Both the position numbers and the translations under genes were made by a program. Positions 32,555-45,700 of a stretch of DNA of 64,000 nucleotides are shown here, piece after piece. Position 1 is the first letter of the stretch, and every line of letters begins with the position of its first letter. The notes beneath the pieces were generated by a model. The model was not told the DNA's origin. It searched no databases and was given only the letters and a program-made list of their open reading frames with translations. The stretch covers positions 2,107,001-2,171,000 of the forward strand of contig CP110632.1 of NCBI GenBank assembly GCA_026210745.1, in the 5' to 3' direction. This DNA comes from Exobasidium rhododendri (Eukaryota; Basidiomycota; Exobasidiomycetes; Exobasidiales; Exobasidiaceae).

Positions 32555-34652
32555 TCACTTCTTCTCTTCCGTGTAAGCTGATTCGTGGATACCTACTGCA
32601 CGACCACTCGGGTCACTAGCGCAGCCCCAGTCACCTCGAGGGATCCATCGAACAGCAGTGCTAGCAGAAGCCTTCGTTGGAAACCACGACTCAAACACTT
32701 CTCGAATCCAATAAGCTTCCTTTGTGTCGGGTGTGTCGTCTGGGTAACGTTCTTTCCTTTGAGCGAACTTCTTGTCACCGATATGCTTGCTGGCGTGATC
32801 TTTGATGCCATCGATCCAACTGTATCCGACACCGTCACTGAATTGCTCCTTCTGTCTCCAGAGGATGTTCTCAGGTAGGTAGGGCTTGTCGTCACCTTCA
32901 GGAGTCATATCAAAGGCTTTCCTCAGAATGTACTTTTCCATATGAGGTTTTCCATCGGCGTCCTTTGTTTGATGTGCGCCTTTAGAGAATTCCTTGTACT
33001 TGGCATCGATTCCCATGGTGATGTCCAAGAAGGCCTTGTCCAAAAAGGGGACTCGAGCTTCCAAACCCCAAGCCATCGTACTCTTGTTAGCTCGAAGGCA
33101 ATCGGCAGTGTGAAGGTTTTTCACTCTTCGAACCAGCTCTTGATTGAAGCTCTTGGCATCCGGAGCAGCGTGGAAGTAGAGGTAACCTCCGAAGATTTCG
33201 TCTGATCCCTCGCCGCTCAGCACCATCTTAACACCCATCGCTTTGATCTTACGACTGAGAAGATACATTGGTGTAGAAGCTCGAACAGTCGTCACATCAT
33301 ACGTTTCGAGATGATAAATGACGTCGGAGATGGCGTCTAGTCCTTCTTGGACGGTGAATGTGTGCTCGTGGTGAACTGTGCCTAGATAACGAGCAGCTTC
33401 TCTAGCAGCAAGCAAGTCTGGCGATCCAGGGAGCCCAATGGAGAAACTATGAAGTCGAGGCCAAGCTGCCAAAGTTTCTGCTTCATTTTCGGCATCTTCA
33501 TCCATACCAACAGGGAGGCCGTCCTGTTTTTGGATATCTTTTCCAGCCAATTTCCTAGCCCTTCGCTCTTCGTATCGCGCTTGTTGTGCTTCAGCTACCT
33601 TATTGGTTTCACGAGCTGCAATGGTAGCAATCAAGCTGGAGTCCAGTCCACCAGACAAGAGAACACCGTACGGCACTTCCGACATCAGTCTCTTTCGAAC
33701 AGCTTTTTCCAGACTTTCTCGTATGGCTTTCAGATCTGCCTCTCCAACGGGCGGCGTAGCATCGTCATCATCACCATTCCACCAAGGAGGTTGGTAATAT
33801 CGCACAGTTTCATCTCCATCTGCTCTTGCGCTATCGTAATAATGACCTGGTGGGAAAGATCTAATACGATCACACTCCTCGTGAAGAGCCTTCAGCTCCG
33901 AGCTGAAGTAAGTCGCTCCAGGGTACTTGTAGCTCCATCCTTGGTAGAACGTGGTGACACCGATAGGATCCCGAGCGGCAATGCAACGATGTGGTGTTAC
34001 TGAAGTGTCGAGGAGGATGAAGGAGAACATTCCATCGAGTAGTCGGACAAAGTCGGCGCCATGTTCCTTGTACAGGTGCATGATGACTTCACAGTCAGAG
34101 TGCGTTTTGAATTCGGCGTTGGGATCCTTTAGACCCTTTCGCAGCTGTCGGTGATTGTAAATTTCTCCGTTAACGGCCAGGATCAGCGACCCATCGACTG
34201 AGATCAGTGGTTGAGCTCCGGTATCTGCGCAGAGAAAAGCAAGGCATTGAGGCTTAGGCTAGGGCCAGACTTTCCAGCAACCACGTTGCACTTACCGATT
34301 CCAACAATGGCGAGTCTTTCGTGGCAGAGAATGCTGCCACGATCTGATTCATCGCTTTCTTCGTCGTCGTATTCATGAGGACCTTGCTTGCCATCGTCAC
34401 GTCTGCCAACTTGCGAACTTTGCGTTGAAGCCAATTTCTGCACCTTTGAATTTCCATGAGTAGCTACGACACATCCTGACCAATCTGGACCTCGATGTCG
34501 GATGCATCTCGAGAGGTTTAACATTCGAGTGCGATAGGCCGCTGCATTTGGATGGTGAACACAGGCAAGGATACCGCACTGCAGTAGGGGAAAAAAGCGT
34601 TCAGTGCAACGTAGTCATCATACTTCATTGCTAACCACTAACCACTTACCAT
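32555..34652 (-). CDS. ASN1: Asparagine synthetase (glutamine-hydrolysing)
   Basis: Makes asparagine from aspartate, ATP and glutamine in the cytosol. There are three exons: 34652-34650, 34578-34296 and 34224-32555, giving 651 aa. Exon 1 is just the ATG; the intron (GTAAGT..CAG) lies between Met1 and the catalytic Cys2 ([11 protein letters not shown]). The glutaminase domain shows [25 protein letters not shown] and [10 protein letters not shown]; the synthetase domain shows the PPi-loop [10 protein letters not shown] and [17 protein letters not shown]. Two hydrophilic inserts explain the extra length over yeast Asn1/2 (572 aa): an acidic one near 65-90 and a charged one near 340-375. Divergent from POL5 with a 356-bp gap. 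Confidence 0.95.
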
Positions 34653-35008
34653 CTTTGCAGCAGACTAGAGCCGGGTACGATGATCTGGCGATAGGGATAT
34701 ATGACTGGCAAAAGGAAGGAAGCACACTCAAGGAGTCACCTCGCTCAAGCCTGATTTTGGATTTTTCACTTTGACCCTCAAGCCCTCTTCTAGTGTCGGC
34801 GTCAAATTGGGCGTCGCCGGTCGTCTGACTCGAGGATGCAAAGGTCTGAATCAGAAGCATCGCCCGGCACGTGATCACTTATTTTCAATCATTCAGGAAT
34901 TTTTCAAGAAGAGTGTGCAACTAGGGCAGGCTTGATGTCGAGAATGTTCAGGTAGTAAAGGAGGCAAAATAAGACTTGTTCATCACTCCCGCTCAGAATT
35001 TCGACGCC
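34653..35008. other. Divergent promoter ASN1 / POL5
   Basis: 356 bp between two opposite start codons. No Gcn4-type TGACTCA was noticed; TGACTCG occurs at about 34818-34828 on one strand, which is only a near match. No coding frame. Confidence 0.35.
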
Positions 35009-38000
35009 ATGCCGAGCACACTGCCGTACTATTGGCAGCTTGCTTCGGCGTCCACTTCGGATCGACTGTCTTCTTCGCAGTCACTTGTCGACACTCTTGT
35101 CGTTCAGCAAAAGGCGGCCAATGTCGGTCAGGTCTCGATCACCAGAAGCGCCAATCTGTTCAAAGATGGCCTCCAAGCGCCTGCGTTGCAAATCGATGGC
35201 AAGCAGGTCGAGGAAGCAGAAAAGCAACTAGAGGCACACAACTGCTCTGAAGTCGTGTATGCATTGAGGAGACTTATGAAGGGGCTCGCGAGTCATCGTG
35301 AAAGTTCTCGGCTCGGCTTTTCGGTAGCGTTGTGCGAGGTGAGCAGTAGATAAAAGCCAGATCTGGCAAGCTCGTCATATTTATTTCCGCTCCTCCTTTT
35401 TCTCTTGCTCAGCTCATTTCGCAGCTCAAGTCTATCTCTGCTCACCATTTGATCGTACTTATCTTGTCATACTCGTCTCCTTCGGGCAAGGTCAAGGGGC
35501 AAGAGGAGAGAGACTTGCTGTTTGCCAGACTGTTTGGATTGTATGCTCTGATTCGATCAGGCGTACTGATAGATGCAGATCTATCGGAAGAGGAAGACTT
35601 CATGCGGGTGATTGAGATCATTTGGTTATCAGGCAGAAGTAAGACTTGGCTGCGTGAGAGCGCTGGATGGATCATTGTACAGGCAGTGGAAGCAATGGCC
35701 GCCTCAAAGGTCGCTTGGAAGGAGGACAGCTTCTTATGGTTGGCGAATAAGATCTGCGACGCAAAGGAAGTCGGGCCGGAATCAATTGCGATTTTCGTCT
35801 CCCTCAGAAAAGTGTCGCCTGCCTTATCATCATCTTCACTGCTGCTTCCTCATCTTTCTACTCCCGATATCCTAGCGTCTGCGAATCTACCCTCACTTGC
35901 TAAAATCTTGAAGGACGGTGTTGGGGAAGACGAAAATGCACAGAACATCTCTAGTGGCGCAGGTCGGATGCAAGCACACTTTGCGTGGGATCTCCTTTTG
36001 CAAGAATACGTCGGTGGAGATGTAAAACGAAGCGAGAAGAGGGCGCCCTTTCCTGAAATGTTCAAGGTTCTTGTCGATGAAGCTCTTTTCTCGAACTCGG
36101 CTTCTGATCAGAAGAAGTCGTGGGGTTTCCAAATCTTTGAAAAGGCGATACGGACTGTCGACATCAATGACTTACCTCATCTCTTCACCGCCAACCTCAT
36201 GAGAACTTGGATGAATCAGCTAGCAGACAGGAACAGAATGCTCTACAAGGCCGCTCAACGTTGCGTGACGACGATTCAGGAGGTGGTCAAAGAAAAGCCC
36301 CAAATGGGATACACCATCATTGCTCAGCTATTTGGCAAGAATGGAAATGCTCGCTTCGATGCCACCACAAGCACAAAGACCGTCGAGTCGATACTGGCGT
36401 GCATGAATGCCAAAGGAGTTAAGCAATACGTCGATCACTTGATTACTGCAATCTGTACAAACACAGCGGAGGAAGTTGACTCAGCTCGCAAATGGCCACT
36501 TGATCAGCTCCTCGTAGTGATCCGTAATGCAAGCATACCAACGGATGATGAGTGCATTTGCAACATTCTTGCCTTTCTGGCTGCTCATGGCTTCTTTACC
36601 ATGAAGTCTGCGAAAAAGCCGTCCTTGCCAGCGATGACGAGCTTATCGCTACTGCCCCAGCCTCCTTTGTCCACCAATCTCGTGAACACTTGCCGAGCGC
36701 GCTTCTATTCGTGTTTGGGGGAAGTGGTAGACCAGAGCGCTACTCACTCCAATCCTTCTGGCAAGATCAAGAGAGTACAAGGTCGAATGGCGAGCGGGCA
36801 ATCGTGGATCTCCAAAGCCTTCGACATTCTAGAGGAATTGGAAAAGGATGAGTCTCACTTTACGACTTTGTACTTGAGGTCTTCCGACGACATTTTTTCG
36901 AAGGGTAAAGTCTTCAGCAAGAAACTCACAAACGCAAGTAAAAAGGCCGAAAGTGAAGAACGCAAAAGTAAGATTGATGATTTGCAATCCTTGTTGTTGG
37001 CGGGTCTGCTCTACTCTCGCAAGGACATCAACAGCAAAGAGGTGCTGGAGGACACTGCCATTCAGTCTTTGATGGAGTGTGCCGATCGACTGGTGCTCGG
37101 TAAGAAGGGTGAAGAAGGTGAACCAAGTGCCATGGAGCTGTTTGTCCACTGCTTGATACCCTTCCTCGAGCAATCCTCTGCATTCCTTCGAAGTGTGGCC
37201 ACCCAAGCATTTGCTTCCTTCTCTGACGAGATGAATCACAATGCACTAGAGCAACTTCTCGATCAGCTGGGATTCAACGTGAAAGAAGAAGCAGAAGAGG
37301 AAGCAGACGAGGAGGCAGATGAGGGTCTAGGTGTGAACGGCGATGATGAAGAAGGCGACGGAGATGAGTCGGATGAAGTCATGTCTGACTCCATATCCGA
37401 AACATCAGCGACAAGTGCTTCTTCCAGTCAGGAGGGTGCGCCTGATCCTGTGTTGGTAGCAAAGCTTCAAGAGGTTCTCAAAGCTGCCGGAGCGGCCGAT
37501 TCCGATGCCGGTTCATCAAAGGACGAGGATGATGATGATGAAGACAATGATTCGCAAGCTGAATCGACGGCCTCGGATTTCAACGATGACCAGATGCTAC
37601 TGATTGACGACAAGCTTGCTGACATTTTCCGAATGCGACTGGGTTCGCGCAAGGAAGAGGAAGAGCAAAAGAAGGAAACGATTGCCTTGCATATCAAGAT
37701 ACTCGACCTGTTGGATGTATTTGCTCGAAAGCAGAGCTCTAGTCCCCTGTGCATCGACATGGTCTTGCCATTGTTCACCATTGCTTTGGAGAAGGATGTA
37801 GCGCTTGGTCAGCTCAGACAACGTGCCTCTACCATTCTCACGAAGACGCTGTGCAAGTCGAAAGATGGAATCAATGCCACCCTTCCAGCAGAGGCGGTTC
37901 TGGGACCAATGGAAGCCGTTCATAAAATGGCGACTACAAAGCTCCCCGCTCCCTCGTTGAATCTGTGCAGCACAGTGAATATCTACCTGACCAAAGCGTG

Positions 38001-38667
38001 CAGAGAAGACGTCCTTGTGGGTAATGAAATCAGGGGACTATATTCGTCTACCTTGGAAGACTTCGTTCAACGAAAGAGCAGTAATCTCAAGCCACAATTC
38101 TTCACTGACATCTTCCAAAGACTGCCTGTACTTGGATTCTCACTACGAAAGGAGCTCCTGGCTGCTGCTTCTGGATCTCAAGAGTCATCAAAGCAAAGCT
38201 ATCGACAGTTACAAGCTCTCGAGATGATCCGAGCTACGTTACTTCAGCTCAGTAATACAGAGAAGAAGCAAGCTAGCGACGTCAGATCTTTCCTTGCAGA
38301 GGTGGCCACAGTCATTCTTGACACGGTCAAGACAGAGAAGCTCAGACTGAAAGAGATTGTCAAGATTGCCCTTGATCTAGCTCGCCTTTCCAAGAAAATG
38401 TGCACCACGGAAGCAGACTTACAAGCCATCTGGTCAGTCAGCAAAATCAACGAGGCCATTGAAGCACTTGACGGTACGAATAAACTGCCGAACTCAGTCA
38501 GTCTACAGAATGTACTGCGACAATTGCTTGCAATCACATCCACTAGCGGTGAGGCAAAGGGCAAGAGTAACGGCAAGCGAAAGAGTGGTGGCGACGAGGA
38601 TAATCATGGCAACCAAGTCGATGCCAAGAAGAAGAAGACGACGAAGGACAAAAGCAATGCCAATTGA
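35009..38667 (+). CDS. POL5: Pol5 / MYBBP1A-like nucleolar protein
   Basis: A B-family-polymerase-named but non-polymerase ARM/HEAT-repeat protein needed for rRNA synthesis and 60S assembly. There are two exons: 35009-35338 and 35413-38667 (GTGAGC..CAG, phase 0), giving 1,194 aa; yeast Pol5 has 1,022. N-terminal signature region is VVYALRRLMKGLASHRESSRLGFSVALCE, then LFARLFGLYALIRSG and WLRESAGWII. An acidic block lies at about 740-840 (EEAEEEADEEADEG, then DEDDDDEDND), as in other Pol5 proteins. The C-terminus is Lys-rich and ends KKKKTTKDKSNAN, a likely nucleolar signal. Exon 1 starts at the only suitable ATG; the codons upstream are open without ATG. Confidence 0.9.
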
Positions 38668-40208
38668 AGATGATTGGTTCTTATCACATACAGCTTAACA
38701 TTTTGTACACTAGACCTTCTTATGTATTCACAATCACAATGCAAGTCTGCAAAGGAGCCCCAGGATGTGTGTTGACCGTCTGCCGCGCCTATTATAGCCC
38801 TCTCTGTCACCCTCCAAAGTACACAGATAGATTCTGCCGGACTCGTCACTTACCGATGTTGTTTCAATAAGAGAGTCAGAAGTGGTCTCAGGTGACTTGC
38901 AGCAGTAGGGAGGGGTACGGCTTTCCTATCGCAGAGCATGAATCAGGCCACATGGACGAGAGGTTGCATGCATCCAAAAGAAGAAGCGTTCGGACTTTGA
39001 ATTCACTGTTCCTCGGAATATACACCTTCTCGGTAGTCACTAGTGCGTCTTTCTTCCTCTTCTATAATTCACCGTCGACTGGTCCCCTGCATCTGAAGAG
39101 GGCTACCGAGTCTACTCCTGCCTACCTGCTTCTCTATGTCGTGCACACTACCGTCGTACAGTCATGTCGTCCACTTGCGAACATCGATAGGGATGCTCCT
39201 GGCAATGTTTGAAATTGATGCGGCCCAAACTTCTCTTCAGGAGCATCGAGAAGCGCGCACAATCCCTTTTTTTAAACATAATATTTTTATTTGCATTATA
39301 GAACAACAGATAGAGGTATACGTGTACAGCTGTTATGTTGTTCATCGATAGTACATGTAGTGATACAGCACGCGTTCGTGACAAGAGCTGGTGAGATTTA
39401 TATTCCGAACAAAGGAAGGGTTTGTATCTTCCAGACACGGTGTGTACTGCAGATGCCTTCATATAGCGACAGTACGTGTCGTTCGTATTTTTTCGTCTTA
39501 ATAAAAAGAGAATTACTAATAAGAAAATAGAGTAAGTAATGGTAATAAAGAGTACTGGCGACCCTCTGTCCAGTCTGTGAATTACTGTAGTCCGTTCTGC
39601 CTAGCTCGAATTTAAAATCCTCCCTCTTCCTCTTCTATCGACTCACATTCTCTCGCATAGACTTTGTGTCCAAAGCGCTCCCCCTCTCCGATCCTCCTAC
39701 ACCCTTCCTTTTGGCATTGCCTGACTCTCCCTCCGTTCCCTTCTTTGCTGTACCACTCTATACATCCCACAGGGCATCATTGTCGGTGCTGGCGCTTGAA
39801 GAGACGTATCTCGCTAGCCGACAGGAGAGTCACTTACCTTGGTATAGAAGCGAAGAATAGGAGGAAGAGCATACACTTGTTAGCCTCGACATAAGATAAA
39901 GGGGCACCTAACACCCGGTCTCTTCGACCCGTCAATAGATACCACCAAGGCGACGATTGTGTCCGAAGAGTCAAGTGCCGATAAGGAGCCTCGATCAATT
40001 TACAGCGTCAATATAATTAACGACATCACACCTATCGTCACGATAGTATTCCATTGCAATTGTCACTGATTCTCTGCGTTCCGGCTCGCTCGCCTAAAAG
40101 CCTGACTACCTGGATCAAGCATCAATAACCACCGCTTCCCGTCGAAGTTGCTCTCCTCAAAGTATCTCCCACTCTCGCTTCTTGCTTGTGAACCCCAAGA
40201 TACCAGAG
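38668..40208. other. 1.5-kb intergenic region
   Basis: AT-richer than its surroundings, especially 39260-39560, and without a supported gene. A short frame from ATG 38952 to 39212 could encode about 86 residues with one hydrophobic stretch, but nothing else supports it. An isolated ACGCGT lies at 39370-39375. The right end is the promoter of the casein kinase. Confidence 0.4.
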
Positions 40209-41979
40209 ATGTCTTCAACTCATCACACCACCCATCATAGCTCTGGCTCCAATGTTGTAGGAGTGCACTACCGTGTTGGAAAGAAAATCGTGAGTGCAAT
40301 AGGGGTCCAGCCGCGCTTAAAGGGGCAAGGTCAAAGCTGACACGGTTTTCGCGACGCTCAAAGGGAGAGGGCTCGTTTGGTGTTATCTTCGAAGGTGAGA
40401 GCAGATCAGCTACAGTCGGCATAGTAGCAAGGTTACTGAAGTAGATTGCACCACTCTTCCGCAGGTACAAACCTCTTGAATAGTCAGACAGTGGCTATCA
40501 AATTCGAGCCACGGAAGAGCGACGCTCCGCAATTGCGGGATGAGTACAGGACATATAAGATCCTCAATGGATGTCGTGAGTAGTTGCGCGGAACTCTGCA
40601 GGCGCCGGAAACATGATTCTAAACAATAGACCATTATTGCATCTTCTCAGATGGTGTCCCACAGGTATACTACTTTGGACAAGAAGGACTGCATAATATC
40701 CTCGTTATTGATCTCCTCGGTCCCAGCTTGGAAGATCTCTTTGATATGTGCGGGCGCAAATTCAGCATCAAGACTGTCGTCATGACAGCCAAGCAGATGG
40801 TGTGTATGCGATGGATGTGTTTGCGCCTCGTTTCATCATGCTAATTTCCTATTGCGTTATTTCCTTCTTCATAAACAGATTACAAGAGTTCAGGTGATTC
40901 ACGAGAAAAATCTCATCTACAGAGATATAAAGCCAGACAACTTCCTGATTGGAAGGCCAATGACTAAAGCGGCCAATGTTGTTCATGTGGTCGATTTTGG
41001 TATGGCAAAGCAGTACAGGGACCCCAAGACAAAGCAACACATTCCATATCGAGAACGAAAGAGTCTCAGTGGAACGGCTCGATACATGTCGATCAATACC
41101 CACTTGGGGCGAGAGCAGTCAAGAAGAGACGATTTGGAGGCATTGGGACATGTCTTTATGTACTTTCTGCGAGGAGGCCTACCATGGCAAGGATTGAAGG
41201 CGGCGACAAACAAGCAGAAGTACGAGAAGATCGGTGAAAAGAAACAGAGTACGCCGATCAAGGAGCTATGTGAAGGATTCCCAGAAGAATTCGGAATATA
41301 CCTAAACTACGTTCGCAAACTCGGCTTTGAGGAGACGCCTGACTACGATTTTCTGCGAGAATTGTTGGGCAAGGCACTGCATGGTGATGTCGACGACGGA
41401 GTGTATGATTGGATGATGTTACATGGTGGAAAAGGATGGGAAGCAGGCACACACGGTCGAGACAGAGCGGAGCGAGAACGTCGACATGATCCAAGAGCAT
41501 CCCAAGTTCCTCCTGCCGCGCCACAAGCTGCCCTGGTCAGAAACGGATCGAAGCAAGGCCGCAAATCAGCAATACCCACGCAACTAGGTACCGGTGGAGA
41601 AGGAGGCAGTCGAGCAGCGCTACGAGGAAGCCATAACGACCTTCCTACCAATGCCTCTGGGTATGGAGGAGCTGGTCAAGCCTCTAATGTGGCAGTCCAT
41701 GATGCTCCTCTACCTTCGGGAGCACAGACGATTGCGACACGAGAGCACGGTCATGCTGGTCATATGGCACAGAGTGGGGCCAATGTCAGTCCAGCGAATG
41801 GACTGGAAGGCGGAAGGAGGGCGGACAACCGAGGGCCCGTCAATGGAAGTGGTGCACAGGGTGCTAATGGCGGAGCAGGCGTCGGTGCCATCGGGATGGG
41901 AAACGGAGAAGGACATCCGGCCGAAAGACAGTCCTTTGGTCAGAAGCTCGTCAATGTCCTCACCTGCAGGTGCTCCTGA
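40209..41979 (+). CDS. Casein kinase I, Yck-type
   Basis: A membrane-associated Ser/Thr kinase of the CK1 family. There are five exons: 40209-40289, 40364-40394, 40465-40575, 40651-40799 and 40879-41979, giving 490 aa. Kinase features: [20 protein letters not shown] (glycine loop split between exons 1 and 2), [44 protein letters not shown] and the CK1-specific [17 protein letters not shown]. Exon 2 has only 31 nt. After the kinase the tail is Gly/Ala/Asn-rich and ends NVLTCRCS. Terminal cysteines are where budding-yeast Yck1/2 are palmitoylated, so plasma-membrane anchoring is likely here, by analogy. Intron 1 uses an AAAG acceptor, fixed by the need to keep GEGSFG. Confidence 0.93.
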
Positions 41980-42786
41980 GCGCTACTTGTCAGTCTTGGT
42001 TGACTTGTCGTTTCGGTCTATTTATCCCAAGGCATGAACATCGTCAGTGAAAATCCTTCCTACTCCACCTTTTCGCCCTTTCCTCTCACTTTCCCTAAAT
42101 TTCAAAAGTAGACCATGGAATTTCAAACCATTTCGAGTACGATAATCTCAACAACTGCATCCTCATCCTCACATCTTCTCCAACAAGACCATACCTACGA
42201 AGTACCATTATATACTCCTGCCTCCTACTACAAAGCTAGTCTCCTTGACCCTTTATTATTTTCACATTTCTTTTCTTTACGATTTTTTGGTCTTGGTTTT
42301 CTCTCAGGTCTTCCCTTTCTTACCCTCTTCTTCGTCCTACCAATCTGTTCGCACTCCATTCTCTTTATCGACGAATTGGGCACTCTTTCACTCCCTTTCT
42401 TCGACGTAATTCTCTACGCACAACCTTTTTCCATCGTCCAACTTATACAGTGTCACTCTTTATGCCTCCTCTTCTTAATATCGGATATTTCAAAAAAAGA
42501 ATTGACTTTATTGACGGTGTGTAGTGACGCTAGCTAGTATCAGTGCTGCTTTGAACATGAAGGGAAGCGATTGGGCTGTATTAGATAAGCAAAGTGCACG
42601 ATTGGGTAAGCTTGTTATCCAATAGCGCGAATTACAGTACAGAGTTGACAATATTAGATCAAGAAAGTCTCAAAAGCCAGGGCACGGACAGGGCGAGGGA
42701 GTGGAACGACGCTTGACTAAGACTGGTCGTTCCAACGCTTTCGACACCATAGCATCTGATCAGGACCAGGACGAGGATCCAGGAAC
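41980..42786. other. Intergenic, pyrimidine-rich
   Basis: Holds the 3' side of the casein kinase and the promoter of the Coq11-like gene. A frame from ATG 42115 to 42537 is open, but its hydrophobic, Phe/Leu/Ser-rich translation is what CT-rich DNA gives by chance. Nothing else seen. Confidence 0.4.
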
Positions 42787-45700
42787 ATGAAGCTACTCGT
42801 CGTGGGAGGAAACGGATTTCTAGGTGAGAATTGGAAGCATGGCCGGAAGCTGAAGATGCATGAAGGAAGCTTCTTTGCTGATAATTGCGTTACCTCCTCG
42901 AACTTGTTAGGTTCTGCGATTGTCAAACAGGCGCTGTCTCGTCAATGGGAGGTCGTTAGCATCAGGTAAGGCTGAGTGGGAGGTAATGTTGGTGCAAAAG
43001 CATTCTTTTTGTACTCATTTCGTCTTGCCACCTTTCCTCCGCAATCCTACAGTCAGAGTGGTAAGCCTTTCGTGACGCCGGCCGGACATCGACCTGCTTG
43101 GTCTTCTTCGAGCCACCTTACCTGGAAAGCAGCCGACGCTCTGCAACCCGGAACATATGAAGAGGTCGTCAAGTCATGCGATGCAGTCGTTCATACCATC
43201 GGAATCTTGCTGGAATCCGATTACAAGGGAAAGACGAGTGGAGGTTCTACGCAAATCTGGCAAGGCTTGAAGAAGGGTTGGGGCATTGGAAGTGACAGTG
43301 CCTCCAATCCTCTCAAGGATGACATGGGAGCAGAGTCGTCGTCATCATCATCGCCACCGCCAAGTGCGACAACGTACGAAAAGATGAACAGAGACACGGC
43401 TCTTACTGTCGCCAGGACATTCTCTTCAACGAGAACGCTAGGGGACCTCTCGCCCTTTGTGTACATCTCAGCAGAAGATATTTTCCGACCTATCATCTCA
43501 TCCCGTTACATCGAGACAAAGCGACAAGCTGAAGCAGGTATTACGAGCATTGCACAGAGTTCACCAGATTCGATACGACCGGTATTCTTGAGACCAGGCC
43601 TGATGTACCACCCACAGACACGACCGCTTTCCACATTTCCAGCAGCGGCATTCGATCTATCTACATGGATTCATAGCACTATTGCCAAGGCTGGGATACC
43701 TCTGCCGACACCCGCCTGGCTATTGTCTAAATTTCCAGCCGCTGATCTAAGTGCGTTGTCCAGATTGCTGACGACTTCACCTCTTCACGTCGATACTGTT
43801 GCCAAAGCAGCTTGTGAGGCCATCGTGAACAAAAGCATCCAAGGACCATTTGGTGTGGAAGACATTCAGAGGTTGGCTCGGTTCAAATCACAGGTTGGAA
43901 CAGCGTCTCAAAGGGCCCCTTCTGTAGGTCTCTGGCCTTCCCAACAAATAACGGCCTCGTCCAGTGCAACGCTCGGACGAAGGACCTTCAGCACGACTGT
44001 ATCGCATCGACGACACGCTGGGCAAGAAAGTCGAGACTCATCCTCGTCGTCCTCTTCCTCCACGTCTACAAAGGTCTCCTTGCCTGTCGTGGCTGTTGCC
44101 GTCACGATCGCTTACTTGCTGCAACACATCAACAAGCCATACGTTGAGAACGAGGTGGCGAGCCTAACACAGCAAGAGTTGATGAAAGCCCGATCTATTT
44201 CTCAAGGCGTCTATGCTTGGGGATCGAATCGATACAATGTCGTTGCCCCTGATGCGCCTCTTACGACATTCGTCAAGACGCCTCGTTCTATCCCGTACTT
44301 TGATGGCATTGCCCTCCGAGACTTGTCGATGGAAGAGCGACACGGAGCTGCTGTTGATGCAAATGGAGATGTCTTGCAATGGGGCCTTGGATTCTTTGAC
44401 GCTTCGTTGGAGAACGTGAACAAGCAAGAGAATCTAGATGATGTGCCATTGGGAAGAAGAAGAGAAAAGGAGAAGGCGAACGAACTGACACCTCGAGGCT
44501 CTCTAGGTGCTCAAGCTCTAGGTCCGGTGAAGACGTTGGTAGGTAAGGACATTGTGAAACTCGCAACGTCGGACACGAAGATCTTTGCCCTTTCCAAGAG
44601 TGGCAAGGTGTACGTATTCTCATCCGTTCGAGAAAGACAATTACCTGGTAGATCTGGTGACTGGTCGTGGAACCCGCTACGATTGTTTGGCTTGTTTGCC
44701 AGTTCGACAATCGACTTTGAAGAGCTCAGGCCAATCTCATCGGCGAAGCTGACACGAGGAGAGCACATCAGCGACATCAAAGCAGGAAGCCATCATCTCT
44801 TGGCGTTGAGTAGTAAAGGAAGAACATTCAGTACGCCGATCGATACGGATGGAAATGCATATGGACAGCTTGGCACTCGTAGGATCGTACTCGGGACCAA
44901 AAAGGAGTTGGTGGAGATTATCATGGATGCAAGAATGTTGACAGAGGTAGAGGTGAGGCCAGCATTTCACCAAACGCAAGTTTTGCCTGCCTGGGCTCTC
45001 CCTCCTGGCTTTGAAAGCAGCTCCAAGACGGACAAGCCAGTGACTGGACCAGAGAACCGTGGAATCTATGTCCGAAGCCGTCTGAATGCAGACGACTCGA
45101 GCGTGGAGAAGTACGAAGTGATTGCACCTGCGGCCAACATCCGTTACTGTACCACGCTGCATGAGATTCCTACCTTGAAAGGACTGCAAGTGGATCAGAT
45201 TGCCACTGGATCAGACCATTCTATTGCTAGGACAAGTGCGGGGAAAGTGCTGGGATGGGGAAGACAAACACACGGTCAGACTGGATTGGGTACACAGATT
45301 GCCCTGGAAGCCGTGCCCGTCCCCACAGAAATTGTCCTGGCGAGATCGTTTGCCAACACGAGCGTCGACATTCATTGCACCGACATTGCCGCAGGGGCAG
45401 ATAACACGTTCTTCACAATGAGCCGAAGAGAACCAGGTGGCATAGGCAATGGGATCAAGATTGACGTCTTGGCTGTGGGAAAGGGGCAGTGGGGCTCGCT
45501 CGGCAATGCAATGTGGAGTCAAGTCACCTTGTCACCTGTCAAAGTGAAGACGGTAAGCGGTCTGATTGAATACAGCGAGACTACTGGAACCACTCACCCT
45601 GTGCCGATCCACTCGATCTCGATTGGAAAGCCCGGTTCGATTGCGCTCACCTTGGACACCGTCGAGGCGGAAGGCCATCAAGCCTTTGGAAGGGACGTCA

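Noticed and set aside
38952-39212. Small frame with one hydrophobic stretch
   Set aside because: About 86 residues, no signal-peptide layout, no homology clue; left as intergenic.
42115-42537. 140-codon plus-strand frame with ATG downstream of casein kinase
   Set aside because: The translation is a Phe/Leu/Ser-rich product of CT-rich DNA, with no known motif and no splice or synteny support.
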